From the NCBI GenBank assembly GCA_051953655.1, contig JBQCIO010000333.1, positions 1 through 8,137 on the forward strand: 8,137 bases of DNA, written 5' to 3'. The notes under the pieces are model-generated. The model was given only the letters and a program-made list of their open reading frames with translations, had not been told where the DNA came from and did no database searches. Position 1 is the first letter of the stretch. The number at the start of each line of letters is the position of its first letter. This document shows positions 1 to 6,337 of the stretch, piece by piece. This DNA is from JBQCHF01 sp051953655. GTDB taxonomy: Bacteria; Actinomycetota; Actinomycetes; Motilibacterales; Motilibacteraceae. The position numbers and the translations under genes were made by a program.

Positions 1-1456
1 GCGCCCGGCCCGGCTGGAGCTGCGCGGCTTCGGCTGGCGCCACGCCGGGCGCCGGGCCTGGGCGCTGCGAGGGGTCGACCTCGTCGTCGAGCCCGGCGAG
101 CGAATGCTGCTGCTCGGGCCGTCGGGCGCGGGCAAGTCGACGCTGCTGGCCGCCGTCGCCGGGGTGCTGGACCCGGAGACGGCGGCCGAGCACGAGGGCG
201 AGGTGCTCGTCGACGGCGTGCCGGCCCGCGAGGCACGGGCTCGCAGCGGGCTGCTGCTGCAGGACCCGGAGGCGGCGCTGGTCATGGCCCGCGCCGGCGA
301 CGACGTCGCCTTCGGCCTGGAGAACCGGGCGGTGCCGGCCGAGCTCATCTGGCCGCGGGTCGACGCCGCGCTGGAGCTGGTCGGCTTCCCCTACGGGCGG
401 GACCGGTCCACCGCGGCGCTGTCCGGCGGCGAGCAGCAGCGCCTCGCCCTGGCCGGGACCCTGGCGGCCGCCCCCGGGCTGCTCCTGCTCGACGAGCCGA
501 CCGCCAACCTCGATCCCGACGGCGCCGCGCTGGTCCGACACGCCGTCGGAGACGCGCTGTCCGTCACCGGGTCGACCCTGCTGCTGGTCGAGCACCGGCT
601 CGAGGAGGCGCTCGACCTGGTCGACCGGGTGGTGGTGCTCGAGCCCGGCGGCGGGGTGGTGGCCGACGGACCGGCCGCGTCCGTGTTCGCCTCGCGCGGT
701 GCCGAGCTGCTGGCGGCCGGCGTGTGGGTCCCCGGCGCCGCAGCGCACCTGGCCGCTGCCGCACCCCCGCCGGGGCCGGTCGGCTCCCCGCTCCTGCGCG
801 GCGAGCGGCTGACCCTCTCCCGCGGCGGCGCTCGCCCCGTCGTCGACGGCGCCGACGTCGAGCTGCGCGCCGGCGAGGCGCTCGCCCTGACCGGACCCAA
901 CGGGGCGGGCAAGACCACCCTCGCGCTGCTGCTGGCCGGGCTGCTGCGCCCGGACGAGGGCGCCGCCCGGCTGGCCGACGACCCGGCCCGGCCGCTGCAC
1001 CGCTGGCGGGCGCGCGACCTGGCCCGCCGCGTGGGCACGGTCTTCCAGGACCCGGAGCACCAGTTCCTCACCCCGCATGTGCGCGACGAGCTGCTGGTCG
1101 GCCCCCGGGGCCGGGCCGAGCGGCACCCCTCGCCGCAGGCGGTGGCGCGCGCGGACGAGCTGCTCGAACGCCTGGGCCTCGCCCGGCTGGCCCTGGCCAA
1201 CCCGTTCACCCTGTCCGGCGGGGAGAAGCGCCGGCTGTCCGTCGCCACCGCGCTGGCCGCGCGCCCCGACGTCGTCGTGCTGGACGAGCCGACGTTCGGG
1301 CAGGACGCGCGCACCTGGGGCGAGCTGCTGGCACTGTGCGCGCGGCTGCGCGACGACGGCACCGCGCTGCTCGCGGTCACCCACGACCAGGCGTTCGTCG
1401 AGGCCCTGGCCCACCGGACCCTGCGCCTGCAGCCGGCGGCGGAGGTGGCGGTGTGA
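1..1456 (+). CDS. ECF transporter ATPase, two fused ATP-binding domains (5' end outside window)
   Basis: Cytoplasmic motor of an energy-coupling-factor (ECF) importer for a vitamin or metal; it hydrolyses ATP to drive EcfT and a substrate-binding S protein. The reading frame is open from base 2 (an Arg-Pro-Ala-Arg-Leu-Glu-Leu stretch) to the TGA at 1454-1456, so the start lies upstream; 484 residues are visible. The ATG at 104 is not the start, because it sits inside the strand just before the Walker A loop. Counting visible residues, domain 1 has Walker A GPSGAGKS at 39-46, Q-loop Gln87, signature LSGGE 140-144, Walker B Asp164/Glu165 and His198. Domain 2 has GPNGAGKT 298-305, Gln349, LSGGE 404-408, Asp428/Glu429 and His461. 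Both sites look catalytically intact. The two-in-one layout is like CbiO/YkoD proteins. It overlaps ecfT by 4 bases, so one operon is near certain. The substrate cannot be told without the S component; a YkoEDC-type hydroxymethylpyrimidine/thiamine system is one possibility. Confidence 0.93.
   Translation, partial: RPARLELRGFGWRHAGRRAWALRGVDLVVEPGERMLLLGPSGAGKSTLLAAVAGVLDPETAAEHEGEVLVDGVPAREARARSGLLLQDPEAALVMARAGDDVAFGLENRAVPAELIWPRVDAALELVGFPYGRDRSTAALSGGEQQRLALAGTLAAAPGLLLLDEPTANLDPDGAALVRHAVGDALSVTGSTLLLVEHRLEEALDLVDRVVVLEPGGGVVADGPAASVFASRGAELLAAGVWVPGAAAHLAAAAPPPGPVGSPLLRGERLTLSRGGARPVVDGADVELRAGEALALTGPNGAGKTTLALLLAGLLRPDEGAARLADDPARPLHRWRARDLARRVGTVFQDPEHQFLTPHVRDELLVGPRGRAERHPSPQAVARADELLERLGLARLALANPFTLSGGEKRRLSVATALAARPDVVVLDEPTFGQDARTWGELLALCARLRDDGTALLAVTHDQAFVEALAHRTLRLQPAAEVAV
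1441..1445 (+). promoter_or_regulatory. Ribosome binding site of ecfT
   Basis: GGAGG lies inside the end of the ATPase gene, 7 bases before the GTG at 1453. It supports that GTG as the EcfT start even though the frame stays open far upstream. Confidence 0.7.
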
Positions 1457-2247
1457 GCGCCTTCACCGCGCCCGCTCTCGGGACCGGGCCGCTGGCCCGG
1501 CGCAACCCGCTGGCGAAGATCGGGGCGGCCCTGGTCGTCACGCTCGCCCTGGTGCCGACCGTCGACGCCCTCACCCCGGCCCTGCTGCTGGCCTGCGCCC
1601 TCGCGCTGGTCCCGCTGACGGGCCTCGGCCCGGGCGCACTGGGCCGCCGGGCCTGGCCCGTGCTGGCCGCGGCGGTCTCGGTGGCGCTGGCGAACGCGCT
1701 GTTCTCGGCGCGGGGCGGGGACGTGCTCCTGCATGCCGGTCCGTTGACGCTGACCACGGGTGGGCTCGCCGCCGGCGGCGCGGCCGCCCTGCGGCTGCTG
1801 GCCATCGCCGTGCCCGGGCTGCTGGCCGTCGCCACCACCGACCCGCTCGACCTCGCCGACGCCCTGGTGCAGCAGCTCAAGGTCTCCCCGCGCTTCGCCT
1901 ACGGCGCGCTGGCGGCGCTGCGCCTGGTGCCGCTGCTCGGTGAGGAGTGGGCGGTGCTGGGCCGGGCCCGCCGGGCCCGCGGGGTGGCCGCCGACGGCCG
2001 CCCGCTCGCCGCGCTGCGCCTGGCCGGCGGCCGGGTGCTCGGCCTGCTGGTGGGCGCGGTGCGCCGGGCCACCCGGATGGCCACCGCGATGGACGCCCGC
2101 GGCTTCGGCAGCGGCCCGCGCACCCGCGCCCGGCGTCAGGCGATGACCGGCGCCGACTGGGCCCTGCTGGCCGCCACCGTGGTGGTGGCCAGCGCCGCCG
2201 TCGCCGTGAGCGTGGCCCTCGGCACCTGGCGCCCCCTGCTCTCCTGA
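1453..2247 (+). CDS. ecfT: ECF transporter transmembrane component EcfT (CbiQ family)
   Basis: Membrane scaffold of the ECF importer; it couples the ATPases to the substrate-binding S protein. The 264-residue protein starts at GTG 1453, which overlaps the ATPase stop codon (GTGA) and has a GGAGG site 7 bases upstream. Visible family signs are the N-terminal Asn-Pro-Leu-Ala-Lys motif (18-22), hydrophobic segments at roughly 23-56, 67-85, 104-127, 190-203 and 236-257, and two Ala-Arg-Gly motifs (175-177 and 215-217). In this family the two Ala-Arg-Gly motifs lie in coupling helices that dock onto the two ATPase domains. Length is normal for EcfT. The open frame continues upstream to 724, but that part is antisense-like shadow coding within the ATPase gene. 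It is the last gene of its operon; transcription then runs into the inverted repeat at 2286-2340. Confidence 0.92.
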   Translation: MSAFTAPALGTGPLARRNPLAKIGAALVVTLALVPTVDALTPALLLACALALVPLTGLGPGALGRRAWPVLAAAVSVALANALFSARGGDVLLHAGPLTLTTGGLAAGGAAALRLLAIAVPGLLAVATTDPLDLADALVQQLKVSPRFAYGALAALRLVPLLGEEWAVLGRARRARGVAADGRPLAALRLAGGRVLGLLVGAVRRATRMATAMDARGFGSGPRTRARRQAMTGADWALLAATVVVASAAVAVSVALGTWRPLLS

Positions 2248-2285
2248 GCAGCGCCAGACGGCCGTCCTGCCGCCTCCCCCTCATC

Positions 2286-2340
2286 CCGTGATCAAGCGGA
2301 GATGGTGAGGCGCTGGCTCACCATCTCTGCTTGATCACGG
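2286..2340. repeat. 55-base inverted repeat between convergent genes, possible two-way terminator
   Basis: Two 24-base arms (2286-2309 and 2317-2340) pair throughout except for one G opposite T, which would be a G-U wobble in RNA; the loop is 7 bases (2310-2316). Each arm begins at the outside with CCGTGATCAAGC. The arms are only about 54% G+C, against well over 70% around them, so the element stands out in composition. It lies 38 bases after the ecfT stop, and its right arm contains the last codon (CCG) and stop (TGA) of the marR-family gene. There is no T-run on either side, so it is not a classic intrinsic terminator, although actinobacterial terminators often lack one. It could also be a dispersed palindromic repeat. 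No transposase is nearby. Confidence 0.8.
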
Positions 2341-2862
2341 CGACGTGGGGGTGCCGGGGGGCAGGGGAGCGAGGAGCTTGGCGAGGATGGCGTCGAGCTG
2401 GCCGAGCTCCTCGGTGCTCAGGCGGCTCAGGACGTAGTCGTCCACGCCGCGCAGGTGGGTGGAGCTGGCCTGGCGCAGCCGCTCGTAGCCGGCGTCGGTG
2501 AGCACGGCGTTGAGGCCGCGGGCGTCGTCCACGCACGGCTCGCGGCGGACCAGGCCCTCGGACTCGAGCCGGTCGACCAGCCGGGTCAGGCCGCTGCGGG
2601 AGATGAGGACGGCGTCGGCGAGCTCGGTCATCCGCAGCCGACGGTCGGGTGCCTCGACCAGCTGCACCAGGACGTCGTAGGAGGCCAGCGGCAGCTCCTG
2701 CTCGCGCAACAGGTCGGCCTCGAGCCGGCGCACGACCAGCGCGTGGGCGCGCAGCCAGCCGCGCCAGACGGCGAGCTCGTCGCGCGGGATCCGCCGCCGC
2801 CCGGTGTCGCGGCGACGGCCGCGCCGGCCCGGCTCGGTGGGGGTGCTGCTGGCGCCGTCCAT
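2335..2862 (-). CDS. MarR-family transcriptional regulator
   Basis: Probable dimeric DNA-binding regulator of the MarR family, acting as repressor or activator; its ligand and targets cannot be read from sequence. With the ATG at 2862 the protein has 175 residues: a basic Arg-rich N-terminal tail (11-27), a dimerisation helix region (about 28-70), a winged helix-turn-helix (about 76-125, including LRMTELADAVLISRSGLTRL and the wing with Asp112-Asp113-Arg115), and C-terminal helices (about 126-165). The ATG at 2862 is preferred because a TACCCT hexamer ends 7 bases before it, as for a leaderless transcript; an in-frame ATG at 2898 would add 12 residues but has no ribosome site either. It is divergent from mrp, so it may control mrp or itself, but this is only suggested by position. 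Its final codon and stop lie inside the inverted repeat that follows. Confidence 0.85.
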   Translation of the reverse strand: MDGASSTPTEPGRRGRRRDTGRRRIPRDELAVWRGWLRAHALVVRRLEADLLREQELPLASYDVLVQLVEAPDRRLRMTELADAVLISRSGLTRLVDRLESEGLVRREPCVDDARGLNAVLTDAGYERLRQASSTHLRGVDDYVLSRLSTEELGQLDAILAKLLAPLPPGTPTSP

Positions 2863-2869
2863 CCGGCCA

Positions 2870-2875
2870 AGGGTA
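2870..2875 (-). promoter_or_regulatory. Putative -10 element for leaderless marR-family transcript
   Basis: TACCCT on the minus strand fits the actinobacterial TANNNT -10 pattern and ends 7 bases before the ATG at 2862, so transcription would start at or next to the start codon. There is no Shine-Dalgarno sequence. No convincing -35 hexamer is seen. Confidence 0.45.
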
Positions 2876-2929
2876 GGGGGACCGGGGCTCTCCCACATAT
2901 CCGCCGGCGGCTCGCTGGGACGCGCGCCG

Positions 2930-2935
2930 TAGCAT
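2930..2935 (+). promoter_or_regulatory. Putative -10 element for leaderless mrp transcript
   Basis: TAGCAT fits the TANNNT -10 pattern and ends 7 bases before the mrp ATG at 2943, and no Shine-Dalgarno sequence is present, so a leaderless mRNA is likely. No good -35 hexamer is visible; the place where one would be expected is next to the 10-base palindrome CCGCCGGCGG (2901-2910). Confidence 0.5.
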
Positions 2936-2942
2936 CGAGCGC

Positions 2943-4079
2943 ATGGCAGCCCCCACCGTCGAGCAGGTCACCGCCGCGCTCGCCACCGTGAACGACCCCG
3001 AGATCCGCCGCCCGATCACCGAGCTGGGCATGGTCAAGGACGTGGTCGTCGGCGACGACGGGTCGGTGCGGGTGGCGGTCTACCTCACCGTGGCCGGCTG
3101 CCCGCTGCGCGACACCATCACCAAGGACGTCACCGCCGCCGTCGGGAAGCTGACGGGCGTCACCGGGGTGTCCGTGGACATGGACGTCATGAGCGACGAG
3201 CAGCGGCGCAACCTCCAGTCGCAGCTGCGCGGCGGCCAGGCCGAGCGCGAGATCCCCTTCGCCCAGCCCGGCTCGCTCACCAGGGTCTACGCGATCGCCT
3301 CGGGCAAGGGCGGCGTCGGCAAGAGCTCGGTCACCGTCAACCTGGCCGCCTCGATGGCCGCGCAGGGCCTGAAGGTGGGCGTGGTCGACGCCGACGTCTA
3401 CGGCCACTCCATCCCGCGCATGCTCGGCGTCACCGGCCGGCCCACCCAGGTGGAGCAGATGATCCTGCCGCCGGTGGCGCACGAGGTGAAGGTCATCAGC
3501 ATCGGCATGTTCGTGGCCGGCAACTCCCCCGTCGTCTGGCGCGGGCCGATGCTGCACCGCGCCCTGCAGCAGTTCCTCGCCGACGTCTACTGGGGCGACC
3601 TCGACGTCCTCCTGCTCGACCTGCCCCCCGGCACCGGCGACATCGCCATCTCGGTGGCGCAGCTGGTGCCCAGCGCCGAGATCCTCGTGGTGACCACGCC
3701 GCAGCAGGCCGCGGCCGAGGTGGCCGAGCGGGCCGGCTCGATCGCCGTGCAGACCCACCAGCACGTCGTCGGCGTCATCGAGAACATGGCCTGGCTGCCG
3801 TGCCCGCACTGCGGGGAGAAGGTCGACGTCTTCGGCTCCGGCGGCGGCCAGGCGGTGGCCGACGGCCTCAGCCGCACCCTGGGCGCCCCGGTCCCGGTGC
3901 TCGGCCAGGTGCCGCTGGACACCCGGCTGCGCGAGGGCGGCGACGGCGGCACGCCGGTCGTGCTCGCCGACCCGGACTCCCCCGCCGCCACCGTGCTGCG
4001 CGGGGTGGCCCAGACGCTGTCGGCCCGCGCCCGCGGCCTGTCCGGTCGCTCGCTGGGGCTGAGCCCGGCCGGGCGCTGA
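2943..4079 (+). CDS. mrp: Mrp/ApbC-family iron-sulfur cluster carrier ATPase
   Basis: Cytosolic P-loop ATPase that, in studied relatives (ApbC, Nbp35/Ind1), binds and hands over Fe-S clusters to target enzymes. The 378-residue protein has an N-terminal MIP18/DUF59 domain (about 4-82) with the conserved Cys53 in Thr-Val-Ala-Gly-Cys-Pro. Next comes a linker, then the ParA/MinD-type ATPase domain with the deviant Walker A GKGGVGKS (121-128), Asp149/Asp151 in VVDADVYG, a switch II motif DLPPGTGD (226-233), and the Cys-Pro-His-Cys motif at 287-290, which holds the bridging cluster in dimers. All key residues are present and the length is normal. The ATG at 2943 has no ribosome site but a -10-like hexamer 7 bases ahead. 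It is convergent with tatB, as commonly seen near the sigE/htrA/tatB cluster of Actinobacteria. Confidence 0.95.
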   Translation: MAAPTVEQVTAALATVNDPEIRRPITELGMVKDVVVGDDGSVRVAVYLTVAGCPLRDTITKDVTAAVGKLTGVTGVSVDMDVMSDEQRRNLQSQLRGGQAEREIPFAQPGSLTRVYAIASGKGGVGKSSVTVNLAASMAAQGLKVGVVDADVYGHSIPRMLGVTGRPTQVEQMILPPVAHEVKVISIGMFVAGNSPVVWRGPMLHRALQQFLADVYWGDLDVLLLDLPPGTGDIAISVAQLVPSAEILVVTTPQQAAAEVAERAGSIAVQTHQHVVGVIENMAWLPCPHCGEKVDVFGSGGGQAVADGLSRTLGAPVPVLGQVPLDTRLREGGDGGTPVVLADPDSPAATVLRGVAQTLSARARGLSGRSLGLSPAGR

Positions 4080-4115
4080 GGGTCGCCGCGACGCCGCCCT
4101 GGCCGGGCTGACCGA

Positions 4116-4142
4116 GGCCGGGCCGCTTCGGTTCGGCCGGCC
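4116..4142. terminator. GC-rich hairpin between convergent mrp and tatB
   Basis: A left arm GGCCGGGCCG (4116-4125) pairs with a right arm CGGCCGGCC (4134-4142), with one bulged G and an 8-base loop. It lies 36 bases after the mrp stop and 29 bases past the tatB stop, so it could end transcription from both sides. There is no T-run. In such GC-rich DNA some hairpins arise by chance, so this is a moderate call. Confidence 0.45.
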
Positions 4143-4171
4143 GCGCCCGCCCGACGGCTTCCCCGACGGCC

Positions 4172-4612
4172 TCAGGTGGCGTCGGCGTCGAACGGCGGCG
4201 GGGTGCTCGGGTCGAATCCGGGCGGGGTGACCCGGTCCGAGGCGCCGTAGCGCACGGCGCCGCCCGAGGCGGCCGAGCCGTTGGCGGCAGCCGTCGCGCC
4301 GTTGCCGTTGACCGCCGGGCGCGCTGAACCGTTCGCGCTGCCGTTGCCGTTCACCCGGGCCCCGGCCGCCGGCTCGTCGCCGAGCAGCTGGCGGCTGACG
4401 AAGGTGCGGGGGTCCAGGTCGGACATCCGGATGTCCTGGAACTCCGGGCCGAGCTCGGCGACGACCTGCGACTTGGCGGTGTCGGCCATTGAGCGCAGCT
4501 GGCGGACCAGCCGGCCGGCCTCGGCCGCGTACTTGGGCAGCCGCTCCGGGCCGAGGATCACCAGCGCGAGCACCCCGAGGAAGATGAACTCGGGCCCCTG
4601 GATGCCGAACAC
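4172..4612 (-). CDS. tatB: Twin-arginine translocase subunit TatB
   Basis: Membrane protein of the twin-arginine translocase, which exports folded proteins; TatB works with TatC in receiving Tat signal peptides. The start chosen is GTG 4612, giving the family-typical N-terminus Met-Phe-Gly-Ile-Gln with Glu8; an AGGAG site lies 5 bases upstream. A longer frame to an ATG-type codon at 4663 would put 17 hydrophilic residues before the membrane helix and is rejected. The 146-residue protein has the membrane helix (about 5-21), the hinge LGPERLP (about 20-26), an amphipathic helix (about 27-60) and a low-complexity tail rich in Asn, Gly, Ala and Ser with two Val-Asn-Gly-Asn-Gly copies, then a Pro-rich acidic end. 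tatA and tatC are not here, which is usual in Actinobacteria. The 110-base gap to htrA contains a TAACCT hexamer (4677-4682, minus strand), so tatB may have its own promoter. Confidence 0.9.
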   Translation of the reverse strand: MFGIQGPEFIFLGVLALVILGPERLPKYAAEAGRLVRQLRSMADTAKSQVVAELGPEFQDIRMSDLDPRTFVSRQLLGDEPAAGARVNGNGSANGSARPAVNGNGATAAANGSAASGGAVRYGASDRVTPPGFDPSTPPPFDADAT

Positions 4613-4617
4613 CGCTG

Positions 4618-4622
4618 CTCCT
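4618..4622 (-). promoter_or_regulatory. Ribosome binding site of tatB
   Basis: AGGAG on the minus strand, 5 bases before the GTG at 4612. It decides the tatB start in favour of GTG 4612 over 4663. Confidence 0.7.
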
Positions 4623-4722
4623 GCCTGCTGACCGTCGTGCTGTCCCTCACCACCGCGCGGCACCCGCGCCGCACCGAGGTTACGCCGCCGGAGCCCCGCC
4701 CCGACGCCTTACCGCCGGCTGT

Positions 4723-6213
4723 TCACCCGCCCGACGACTCCCCCAGCGTCACCTTCACCTCGAACGTCCGGCCGCCGCGCTGCACGGTGAGCGTGACGAC
4801 GTCGCCGGGCTGACGGGCACGGATGGCCACGATGAGCTCGGAGCTGTCGCCGACCGCCTTGCCGTCGACGGCCGTGACGACGTCGCCGGGCCGCAGCCCG
4901 GCGCTGTCCGCCGGCCCGTTCGGGGTGAGCGGGTCCGGGACCTGCGCGCTCTGGTCGACGATCTTCGCGCCCTGGCCCTGGTAGCCGGTGTCGATCCGCG
5001 CCCCGATGACCGGGTAGGTGGCCTTCCCGGTCTTGATCAGCTGCTCGGCCGTGCGCTTGGCCTGGTTGATCGGGATGGCGAAGCCGAGGCCGATGGAGCC
5101 GGACTGGCCGCTGCCGCTGGACAGCGAGGCGATGGCCGAGTTCACCCCGATGACCTTGCCGGTGGCGTCGACGAGCGGGCCGCCGCTGTTGCCGGGGTTG
5201 ATCGCCGCGTCGGTCTGGATGGCGTTGATGAACGACTCCTCGCTGCTGCCGTTCTCCCCGCCCGCGGTGACCGGCCGGTCCTTGGCGCTGACGATGCCGG
5301 AGGTGACGGTGCCGGCCAGGCCCAGCGGCGAGCCGATCGCGACCACCGGGTCGCCCACGCTCACCGCGTCGGAGTCGCCCAGCGCGACCTGCGGCAGGCC
5401 GTCGCGGTCCACCTTGACCACCGCGAGGTCGTAGCTGGGGTCCCGCCCCACGATGGTGGCGGCGGTCGAGCTGCCGTCGTTGAACTGCACCCGCAGCCGC
5501 CCGCCCTCGGCGGCCAGCGCCACGACGTGGTTGTTCGTGAGGACGTAACCGTCCTGGCGGATGACGAAGCCCGAGCCCGTGCCCGCCCCCTGGCTGCTGC
5601 GGACGCTGATCGACACGACGCTGGGCAGCAGCCGCGCGGCCACCCCGGCCACCGAGTCGGCCGGGCGCGAGGGCGAGCGGCTCCCGGCGACCGGCAGCGG
5701 AGCACCGGTGCTGATCCCGTCGTCGGCGGCCCGCGCGGCGAACCAGCCGATGGTGCCACCGGCCCCGCCGCTGAGCAGGGCCACGACCAGGGCGAGGGTG
5801 ACGACGAGGGCGGCCGGCAGGCCGCGGGACGGGCGCGGGGCGGCGAGCACCCCGGGCGGCACCGCCCACGGGTCGCGCGGGCCCTGCGGCGGCTGCCACG
5901 CGGGGCCGCCGCGCAGGTCAGGCACATGACCGGCCGGGGCGATCGGCGGCGGGCTCGAGGACCAGGGGGCGGAGCCGGCGCCGGGCGCAGCCGCGGGCGA
6001 GCCGCCCCACGGGAAGGGGGTGGCGGGCTGCGGGGTGGTGGGCTGCGGGGTGGTGGGCTGCGGGGCGGATGGCTGCCCCGGCGACGGCTGCTGCGGCCAC
6101 CCGGGCTGCGACGCCGCCTGCCCGGGCGCGCCCGGGTCGTCCCGGTCCGGGCCGGCCCACGGGTCACCCCCCGGGCGGGACCACCAGGGAGCGCCCCCGG
6201 TGCCGTCGCTCAT
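4723..6213 (-). CDS. htrA: Membrane-anchored HtrA/DegP-type serine protease with PDZ domain
   Basis: Protease of the S1C (HtrA/DegP) family that degrades or refolds damaged exported proteins on the outer face of the membrane. With ATG 6213, preceded by a strong AGGAGGAGG site, it has 496 residues: a Pro/Gln/Trp-rich N-terminal segment facing the cytosol (1-128, with a PQPTT pentapeptide repeat at 51-65), one membrane helix (about 131-158), a linker, the trypsin-like domain (about 187-390) and one PDZ domain (about 405-490). The catalytic triad is visible as His229 (TNNHVV), Asp262 (YDLAVV) and Ser343 (GNSGGP), so it should be active. The gene follows the anti-sigma and RseB-like genes after a 124-base gap and precedes tatB, matching the envelope-stress cluster sigE-rseA-htrA-tatB of Mycobacterium and relatives. 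It may be cotranscribed with them or have its own promoter. The exact orthologue among the several actinobacterial HtrA proteins (HtrA, PepD, DegP-like) is inferred from position. Confidence 0.93.
   Translation of the reverse strand: MSDGTGGAPWWSRPGGDPWAGPDRDDPGAPGQAASQPGWPQQPSPGQPSAPQPTTPQPTTPQPATPFPWGGSPAAAPGAGSAPWSSSPPPIAPAGHVPDLRGGPAWQPPQGPRDPWAVPPGVLAAPRPSRGLPAALVVTLALVVALLSGGAGGTIGWFAARAADDGISTGAPLPVAGSRSPSRPADSVAGVAARLLPSVVSISVRSSQGAGTGSGFVIRQDGYVLTNNHVVALAAEGGRLRVQFNDGSSTAATIVGRDPSYDLAVVKVDRDGLPQVALGDSDAVSVGDPVVAIGSPLGLAGTVTSGIVSAKDRPVTAGGENGSSEESFINAIQTDAAINPGNSGGPLVDATGKVIGVNSAIASLSSGSGQSGSIGLGFAIPINQAKRTAEQLIKTGKATYPVIGARIDTGYQGQGAKIVDQSAQVPDPLTPNGPADSAGLRPGDVVTAVDGKAVGDSSELIVAIRARQPGDVVTLTVQRGGRTFEVKVTLGESSGG
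6025..6069. repeat. 15-base tandem repeat within htrA (about 3 copies)
   Basis: Two exact copies of GGGCTGCGGGGTGGT (6025-6039 and 6040-6054) and a third diverged copy (6055-6069). On the coding strand they encode a Pro-Gln-Pro-Thr-Thr pentapeptide repeat, the last copy diverged, in the cytosolic N-terminal region of HtrA. The unit is a multiple of three, so copy-number change would keep the reading frame. Confidence 0.85.
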
Positions 6214-6219
6214 CGCCGC

Positions 6220-6228
6220 CCTCCTCCT
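6220..6228 (-). promoter_or_regulatory. Ribosome binding site of htrA
   Basis: AGGAGGAGG on the minus strand ends 6 bases before the ATG at 6213. It fixes the htrA start; the open frame continues to 6456 but runs through the end of the upstream gene in another frame. Confidence 0.8.
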
Positions 6229-6337
6229 CGCCTGCCGCCATCCTCTGCCGGGCCGGTGTCCACGCCGCCCCGACGAGGGGCCGCACCGGTCCATCCTCCC
6301 TCGCGCGCCCACCCGCCGCTCACCGGTGGCGTCCTGC

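Noticed and set aside
724..1452. Upstream extension of the EcfT reading frame
   Set aside because: The extension is Arg/Pro/Gly-rich and lies over the second ATPase domain; the GTG at 1453 with GGAGG and stop overlap is the natural start.
391..1734. Long minus-strand open frame opposite the ECF ATPase gene
   Set aside because: Composition is Arg/Ser/Pro-rich shadow coding typical of antisense frames in high-GC DNA; the plus-strand frame has complete ABC motifs.
2628..3809. Minus-strand 393-codon frame opposite mrp, rich in His and Asp
   Set aside because: It is the antisense reading of mrp and overlaps the marR-family gene; no domain is recognisable.
4613..4663. Longer TatB start at 4663
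   Set aside because: It would place a hydrophilic stretch before the membrane helix and shift the conserved Glu8; the GTG at 4612 has a good ribosome site.
4709..5899. Minus-strand 396-codon frame overlapping htrA
   Set aside because: Arg/Gly-rich alternative frame of htrA; the htrA frame carries the full catalytic triad and PDZ domain.
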